Assembly (NCBI GenBank): GCA_019232935.1
Contig: JAFAMZ010000383.1
Coordinates: 1-38,633, forward strand
Direction of reading: 5' to 3'
Source: Silvibacterium sp.
Lineage (GTDB): Bacteria; Acidobacteriota; Terriglobia; Terriglobales; Acidobacteriaceae
Length of the DNA stretch: 38,633 nt
A program made the position numbers and the translations under genes. A model generated the notes under the pieces. The model was not told where the DNA came from. It did not search any database and was given only the letters and a program-made list of their open reading frames with translations. This document shows, piece after piece, positions 34,077-38,633 of the stretch (its first letter is position 1; each line of letters starts with the position of its first letter).

Positions 34077-34799
34077 ATGGATATTGCGATGACGGTGCAT
34101 ATTACGATGACGGTGCAGAAGACTTCGGTTCTCGTCCTGGCAATGGCTGCGCTGCCGATTTGTCTGGCTCAACAACCGGCGGTCACGCCGGAACCTCCTC
34201 AGGTTACGTTTGCCACCAAAGACGCAACCCCTCTTCGTGCCGTGCTCGAGATTGGACTGCAAAGCCGTCAGCCTACCGGCATCATTTTTGGTGAGAATCC
34301 GCAGAAGCTCTGCGAAACGCATAGCGCGTTCGATATTCATACCGAACAGGTTCGAGACGCGCTGGACAAAGCCACAGTTGACACAGGCTATTTCATAAGA
34401 GACGAAGACGGAGTTCTCGTACTCGTCCCACCTGACCTGATGGCGTGGCAGCAGACCTCACTGGATTATCGGTACGAGTCATTCCCCCAGGAGGAGCCCG
34501 TACCGATGTCGTCTCTCGCCGCTCGATTGACCGGTTGGATGTGGGCGGCGGCAAATCCGATGCAGGGCTACGGCGGGTCGATCCCGGGTTCGCTCGATGA
34601 CGAAAAGATTCAGCTGGGCACTATCAGAGATGAATCCACAGAACAGATTGCGAACCGAATTGTCAAACTTGGCTCGAAGGGCGTTTGGATGCTCAAACCC
34701 AACAAGCCCGACCCAAAAGGCCCTGTTGACGAGCAGATTCAAATTTACTCCTACCACGACAGCGCGACATTTCTGGGCAGCATTGGCTGCAATCCCTGA
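34077..34799 (+). CDS. Secreted protein with STN-like domain, unknown function
   Basis: A protein of about 240 residues. A signal peptide core (TSVLVLAMAALPICLAQ) is followed by VTFATKDATPLRAVLEIGLQSRQPTGIIFGE...ALDKATVDTGYFIRDEDGVLVLVPPD, which has the shape of the short STN domain of secretins and TonB receptors. No secretin core follows. The rest is unrecognised. The start is uncertain: ATGs at 34077, 34089 and 34107 are in frame and lie in an 18-bp tandem duplication. The last gives the best signal peptide. No strong ribosome site is seen. Confidence 0.65.
   Translation: MDIAMTVHITMTVQKTSVLVLAMAALPICLAQQPAVTPEPPQVTFATKDATPLRAVLEIGLQSRQPTGIIFGENPQKLCETHSAFDIHTEQVRDALDKATVDTGYFIRDEDGVLVLVPPDLMAWQQTSLDYRYESFPQEEPVPMSSLAARLTGWMWAAANPMQGYGGSIPGSLDDEKIQLGTIRDESTEQIANRIVKLGSKGVWMLKPNKPDPKGPVDEQIQIYSYHDSATFLGSIGCNP
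34081..34116 (+). repeat. 18-bp tandem duplication at a gene start
   Basis: Two adjacent 18-bp units (34081-34098 and 34099-34116) differ at one base: ATATTGCGATGACGGTGC and ATATTACGATGACGGTGC. Each carries an in-frame ATG, so the duplication adds six residues (IAMTVH-type repeat) and a second possible start before the signal peptide. Confidence 0.85.
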
Positions 34800-34866
34800 A
34801 CGGCTCCATCCCAGGGCTTTCAGGATACTCTCCGACCGATAAAGAAGGTGCTGGGTGAAAGTCCTC

Positions 34867-34941
34867 TGCGGCAACATCGTCCGCACGGCAGTAGTAGGTA
34901 AGATGCTTGTAGCGATGATGAAGCTCGGCCGGCAAGCCGGC
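34867..34941 (+). promoter_or_regulatory. Leader of the Nramp-family gene with two hairpins
   Basis: The 195-nt gap before the transporter has TGCGG/CCGCA at 34867-34885 (9-nt loop) and GCCGG/CCGGC at 34928-34941 (CAAG loop). The latter may be enclosed by AAGCT with AGCTT further out. This could be a metal-responsive leader or the terminator of the preceding gene. I do not recognise the manganese yybP-ykoY or magnesium M-box motifs. Confidence 0.25.
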
Positions 34942-34994
34942 AGCGGCGCGGAACTCTAGCTTTTCTAATCTAAATCGTTACTTTCCTGGCTTCT

Positions 34995-36239
34995 ATGCTT
35001 AAGCGTTGGAGAAATCGGATATTTCTGTTCCTGGCCGTGCTCGGCCCCGGGTTTATCACGGCCAATGTAGATAACGATCCCAACGGCATCTTTACCTATT
35101 CTCAGGCGGGCGCTCAGTTCGGATACGACCTGCTCTGGACCATGATCCCCATTACACTGGCGTTGATCATCGTCCAGGAGATGTGTGCGCGCATGGGCGT
35201 GGTCACCGGCAAAGGCCTCAGTGATCTGATCCGCGAAGAATTCGGCCTGCGAATCACGGTGATCGTCCTGCTTCTGCTGGTGCTGGTCAATTTCGGCAAT
35301 GTCATCGGTGAGTTTTCCGGCATAGCCGAAAGTCTCCAGCTTTTCCAGGTAAGCAAATACATCTCGGTGCCGATATGCTCCGTGCTGGTGTGGCTGCTGG
35401 TGGTTCGAGGAGACTATAAGAGCGTCGAAAAAGTCTTCCTGGTCGCGTCAGTCTTCTACATCGCCTACATTGCCGCCGGAGTTCTGTCGCAGCCCGCCTG
35501 GCGGACGGCCCTGATCGCGACTGTGAAGCTGCCCGCCCGGTCCAACTGGAAGCACCACGATTACCTGTTTCTCGTAATGAGCGTCATCGGGACGACAATT
35601 GCCCCATGGATGCAGTTCTACCTGCAATCTTCGATCGTCGAAAAGGGCGTGAGCGTCAGGAAATACCCGGCGACACGCCTGGACGTCATCGTCGGATCTA
35701 TCTTTACTGACGTTGTGGCGTGGTTCATCATCGTGGCCTGCGCAGCTACTCTCTGGGTGCATGGCCTCGGCGCCATCCGGGATGCCTCAGACGCGGCACA
35801 GGCCATGAAGCCGCTTGCCGGCCCTTACGCTTTCCTGCTCTTCGCGTTCGGACTCTTCAATGCATCGTTCTTCGCCGCGTCCGTTCTGCCCCTATCAACC
35901 GCCTACGTGGTCTGCGAGGGTCTGGGACTAGAGTCCGGGGTGGACAAACGCTTTCGCGAAGCGCCTTTCTTCTACTGGCTTTACACCATCCTGATCGCGG
36001 GCGGCGCTGCCGTCGTCATGATCCCCAACTTTCCGCTGGTGAAATGGTCCATCACATCCCAGGCCCTGAACGGAATCCTGCTTCCAATTGTGATTATCCT
36101 CATGCTGTTGCTGATTAATCGCCGGGACCTGATGGGAGATCACGTGAATTCGCGGTGGTTCAACTTTGCCGCGTGGCTCACGGCGGCAATCGTGATCGTC
36201 CTCTCGGTGATGCTGATGGTGCAGCAGTTCAGGGGATAG
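34995..36239 (+). CDS. Atypical Nramp-family divalent metal transporter
   Basis: A 414-residue inner-membrane protein with about 11 hydrophobic helices and the Nramp layout (GPGFITANVDNDPNGIFTYSQAGAQFGYDLLW at the first helix). The canonical first-helix DPGN is here D28-P-N-G31, so the metal-binding Asp is kept and the Asn is replaced by Gly. The sixth-helix Met-Pro-His is A203-P-W205, so the soft-metal-selective Met is lost. Canonical manganese/iron transport is therefore doubtful. Magnesium-type or other selectivity, as in the Nramp-related magnesium transporters, is a reasonable hypothesis. Confidence 0.85.
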   Translation: MLKRWRNRIFLFLAVLGPGFITANVDNDPNGIFTYSQAGAQFGYDLLWTMIPITLALIIVQEMCARMGVVTGKGLSDLIREEFGLRITVIVLLLLVLVNFGNVIGEFSGIAESLQLFQVSKYISVPICSVLVWLLVVRGDYKSVEKVFLVASVFYIAYIAAGVLSQPAWRTALIATVKLPARSNWKHHDYLFLVMSVIGTTIAPWMQFYLQSSIVEKGVSVRKYPATRLDVIVGSIFTDVVAWFIIVACAATLWVHGLGAIRDASDAAQAMKPLAGPYAFLLFAFGLFNASFFAASVLPLSTAYVVCEGLGLESGVDKRFREAPFFYWLYTILIAGGAAVVMIPNFPLVKWSITSQALNGILLPIVIILMLLLINRRDLMGDHVNSRWFNFAAWLTAAIVIVLSVMLMVQQFRG

Positions 36240-36252
36240 CTTCTATCCCCTG
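36230..36252. terminator. Perfect hairpin shared by convergent gene ends
   Basis: CAGGGGATAG pairs perfectly with CTATCCCCTG around a CTT loop. The left arm contains the TAG stop of the transporter gene, and the right arm abuts the stop of the M24 peptidase gene at 36253. There is no U tract. It probably acts as a bidirectional end signal or protects the 3' ends. Confidence 0.6.
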
Positions 36253-37434
36253 CTAGATTCGCACCAGCTCCTGCTGCACCCGTCCTGAAACAACTGCGCG
36301 CTCAGCCGAGGTAATCATATTCAGTTCGCTGCGAATCCCGAATTCGTCGAGGTAGATTCCGGGCTCGACTGAAAAGCATGTGTTCGGCAGAATCAGCCGC
36401 TCGTCGTGCGTCTCCAGATTATCGAGGTTTGCGCCGTTGCCATGCAGCGTATTGCTGATATTGTGTCCGGTACGATGAGTGAAATACTTGGCGAAACCGG
36501 CGTCGCGAATCACTTCGCGCGCAGCATCGTCAGCTTGCCACCCGGCAATCGGCTGCCCCCGGTAGAACGCATCCTTCACCGCCTTTACCGCCGCGTCACG
36601 AGCGTTTCGCACCGTTTCAAAAACCTGCTGCTCTTTCATCGAAGGCTCGCGGCCGGCCACGCCTATCCAGGTGATGTCGTAATAACAGGTTCCCGGCCGA
36701 TTCTTGCGGCCCCAAATATCGATAAGCACGAAGTCCCCGTTCCTGATCTCCTTCGCGCCGGACTCAGTCGGCTCGTAGTGCGAGTCCGCGCTGTTTTCGT
36801 TCACCGAAACATTCGGCCCGTTCTCCCACACCAGGTCGGCCCGATGCATCGCCTCCTGCAGCCAGCGCACCATATCGTACTCGTTCACCGGTATCGGAAC
36901 TCCATTTGCGGGGCGCAGGCGCATCCCGATCTCGCGGAATCCTTCCGCCAGAATTTCGTCGATTGCTTTCTGCGCCTCGTAATGGCTCGCGATCTGCTCT
37001 GCCGTCATCACCGCTTCGAAGCGGCTGACCAAATCCGCGGAGCTGACGATCGATTTGCCCATCTCCCGGAGGACGTCCATCGTCCCAGCATCGACCAGCG
37101 AGACATACATGATTGCGTTTCGGGGCGAATACTGCATCGCAATCTTTTCGTATGGAGCGAGCATGGCATCGAGCCCCGTCTCCAGTTCCTGCCAGGACGA
37201 GTAAACGCCCTTCGACCCGCGCAGGGAGTCCAGCCGTCCGGATTCAATCCGATGCACAAGCTTGCGCGGCTCTCCATACGCAGGAATCGCGTAGTACCAG
37301 CGGCGCGTCACATGTGCATTTGCGGGAAGCCCGAGAATGGAATACGCAATGGGGTCGCGGTGGTGATGATCGTAGAAGAGCCATGCGTCGAGTTCCTGCT
37401 CGCGGAGGACCTCCTGAATCGCTTCGATCTTCAT
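36253..37434 (-). CDS. M24 family metallopeptidase (Xaa-Pro aminopeptidase-like)
   Basis: A 393-residue cytoplasmic pita-bread-fold enzyme. The five metal ligands are visible: Asp239 in VLIDIWGR, Asp253 in YYDITW, His324 in HRTGHNI, Glu357 in SVEPGIY and Glu370 in IRSELNM. The N-terminal creatinase-like domain spans about 1-140. It likely removes N-terminal residues before proline or acts on dipeptides. The ATG has GAGGAG about 8 nt upstream. There is no signal peptide. Confidence 0.93.
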   Translation of the reverse strand: MKIEAIQEVLREQELDAWLFYDHHHRDPIAYSILGLPANAHVTRRWYYAIPAYGEPRKLVHRIESGRLDSLRGSKGVYSSWQELETGLDAMLAPYEKIAMQYSPRNAIMYVSLVDAGTMDVLREMGKSIVSSADLVSRFEAVMTAEQIASHYEAQKAIDEILAEGFREIGMRLRPANGVPIPVNEYDMVRWLQEAMHRADLVWENGPNVSVNENSADSHYEPTESGAKEIRNGDFVLIDIWGRKNRPGTCYYDITWIGVAGREPSMKEQQVFETVRNARDAAVKAVKDAFYRGQPIAGWQADDAAREVIRDAGFAKYFTHRTGHNISNTLHGNGANLDNLETHDERLILPNTCFSVEPGIYLDEFGIRSELNMITSAERAVVSGRVQQELVRI

Positions 37435-37503
37435 AGAAGAAGCTCCTCAAAGCAATCCAGTCTACCCGAGCCTCGTAAACGCTGGCTAAATGCGGAAAAC
37501 CTT

Positions 37504-38136
37504 CTATTTCCTTGCGTGTGTCTGCGCTGTCTCGGCTGTTACCTGGTCCAGCATCGTATACAGCTTGTTATAGTCGGTTACTTCCACATAGGGAGGGGCG
37601 CCGCCGCTGCGGTCCGTCACGATCCACACAGTTGGCGTCTGATGCACGCCGAGCCGGTCGCCCAGCGCCTGATCGGCCTTCACGTCGGCGGCGAGCTTTC
37701 CCTGGGGATCCATCACGAAAGGAAGCTGTATCCCATGCTGCTGCGCGAATTTCTGCGTAAACGACTGCAAGTCGTCTTTGGTCTCGATGCTCATCTGGTT
37801 GGCGAAGACCGCGTCGCGGTAATCATTGCCCAGACCCTTCTTCTGGGTGTCGAACCAGCGAGCATTCACCGCAGCTTGGAAGCTCCAAATGTGTCCGACC
37901 TTCTCTCCCAGTGGGAAATCGTGCCGCACTAGCGGAATTTTATACTTCGCCGACGCATCCTTCAGGGTTGGGTTCTGCCGCGCGCACATCGGACACTCGA
38001 GATCGGCAAACTCGATCAGCGCCACATGAGTTCCTGGGGGTGGCTTCAGAGCGGACATGTCGTGCTGGGCCTGGCTCAATGGCACTCCCAGCGCCAGAAA
38101 AATTCCACCAAGATAAAGCAGTGCGTTGCGTAGCAT
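37504..38136 (-). CDS. DsbA-like periplasmic thiol oxidoreductase
   Basis: A 210-residue exported thioredoxin-fold protein. A signal peptide (LLYLGGIFLALGVPLSQA) is followed by the active site CPMC at 48-51 within FADLECPMCARQNP, an inserted helical domain, and the cis-Pro loop VHQTPTVWIV. It probably introduces or rearranges disulfides in exported proteins. It is divergent from a VKOR gene, which could re-oxidise it. No strong ribosome site is visible before the ATG. Confidence 0.9.
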   Translation of the reverse strand: MLRNALLYLGGIFLALGVPLSQAQHDMSALKPPPGTHVALIEFADLECPMCARQNPTLKDASAKYKIPLVRHDFPLGEKVGHIWSFQAAVNARWFDTQKKGLGNDYRDAVFANQMSIETKDDLQSFTQKFAQQHGIQLPFVMDPQGKLAADVKADQALGDRLGVHQTPTVWIVTDRSGGAPPYVEVTDYNKLYTMLDQVTAETAQTHARK

Positions 38137-38240
38137 AGGACTAATTCGATTCTATCGCGATTCAATACAATCGACGTAAGCTGGCCGTGAGTGTCACCCC
38201 CCGGAGAGCCGGTAGAAAAAAAGGAGAAGAAGCCCGCTTC

Positions 38241-38633
38241 ATGCGCTATCTGATTGCGTTTCTTGCACTGGCCGGCATCATTGTCTCCAGCCTGGCCCTG
38301 CGCGTCCACTACTCCAACGATGTGCAGCCCTGCGATATCAACGCGCACTGGGATTGCGGCATCGTGAACCACAGCCGTTTTGCGGAGATCCACCACATCC
38401 CCGTCGCTGCGATCGGAGTCGCCGGTTATCTCGTCCTCGGCATCGTCTCGCTGGCCCGCCGGCGCGCTCTGACCTTGATCGGCGCGCTCATTGGCCTCGG
38501 CTTCTCGCTTCATTTAACCGACATCGAGGCACATAAGCTTGAAGTCTATTGTCTTTACTGCGTCATCTCTCAGGGCATCATCGCCCTCATAACTCTCTGT
38601 TCGATCGTTTGGCTCATCCTCCGGCCAAAGAAA
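38241..38633 (+). CDS. Vitamin K epoxide reductase (VKOR) family protein, 3' end outside window
   Basis: 131 codons run open to the window edge without a stop. It has the first-helix start MRYLIAFLALAGIIVSSLAL, a loop cysteine pair Cys31 and Cys39 (CDINAHWDCG), then SRFAEIHHIPVAAIGVAGYL as in bacterial VKOR. Later comes the active-site CLYC at 104-107. VKOR oxidises DsbA-like partners and passes electrons to quinone. AAGGAG lies 14 nt upstream, a little far. The coding region may be nearly complete, since family members are about 130-160 residues. Confidence 0.88.
   Translation, partial: MRYLIAFLALAGIIVSSLALRVHYSNDVQPCDINAHWDCGIVNHSRFAEIHHIPVAAIGVAGYLVLGIVSLARRRALTLIGALIGLGFSLHLTDIEAHKLEVYCLYCVISQGIIALITLCSIVWLILRPKK

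Noticed and set aside
36406-37932. 508-codon plus-strand open frame
   Set aside because: It lies antisense to the M24 peptidase and DsbA-like genes, both of which have clear catalytic motifs; long antisense frames are common at this GC content.

Overview
The window looks like a stretch of chromosome from a GC-rich Acidobacteriota, probably class Terriglobia. This is inferred from a very large Oar-type TonB-dependent receptor with an N-terminal carboxypeptidase-regulatory-like domain, abundant secreted esterase, peptidase and quinoprotein-like genes, and the style of the Tad pilus locus. No rRNA, tRNA, CRISPR array, insertion sequence or phage gene was seen.

Layout. (1) 233-3418: outer-membrane TonB-dependent receptor. 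(2) 3635-7787: sulfate assimilation operon cysD-cysN-cysH plus a TauE/SafE-type transporter. Sulfate is activated to APS by CysDN and reduced directly by an Fe-S type APS reductase, so no APS kinase is needed. CysN nevertheless carries a C-terminal relic of an APS kinase domain that has lost its P-loop. (3) 7790-16730, minus strand: a Tad/Flp pilus operon in the order flp, flp, tadV, cpaB, secretin, tadZ, tadA, tadB, tadC. It continues into three very short membrane-peptide genes, each with its own Shine-Dalgarno, and a DUF192 gene. (4) 17043-20859, plus strand, divergent from the pilins: a large GT-C-like membrane protein coupled to a TadG-like protein with an NG-repeat passenger, then two TadE-like pseudopilins. 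Together regions 3 and 4 form one divergent pilus locus, with a HAD hydrolase after it.

(5) 21938-28295: murG and murC on the plus strand, separated by four minus-strand genes (two related small secreted proteins, a methyltransferase and a carboxylesterase). No other dcw gene is present. (6) 28318-34799: exported proteins and enzymes: a small secreted protein, a Tat-type beta-propeller protein, a SnoaL-like protein, a secreted S10 carboxypeptidase, a PPK2 kinase and an STN-like secreted protein. (7) 34995-38633: an atypical Nramp-family transporter with altered metal-site motifs, an M24 peptidase converging on it across a perfect hairpin, and a divergent DsbA-like/VKOR pair for disulfide formation. 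The VKOR gene runs off the window end.

The observations most worth following are the three micropeptide genes in the Tad operon, the dead APS-kinase tail of CysN, and the Nramp variant. Bases 1-232 hold no gene I can support.
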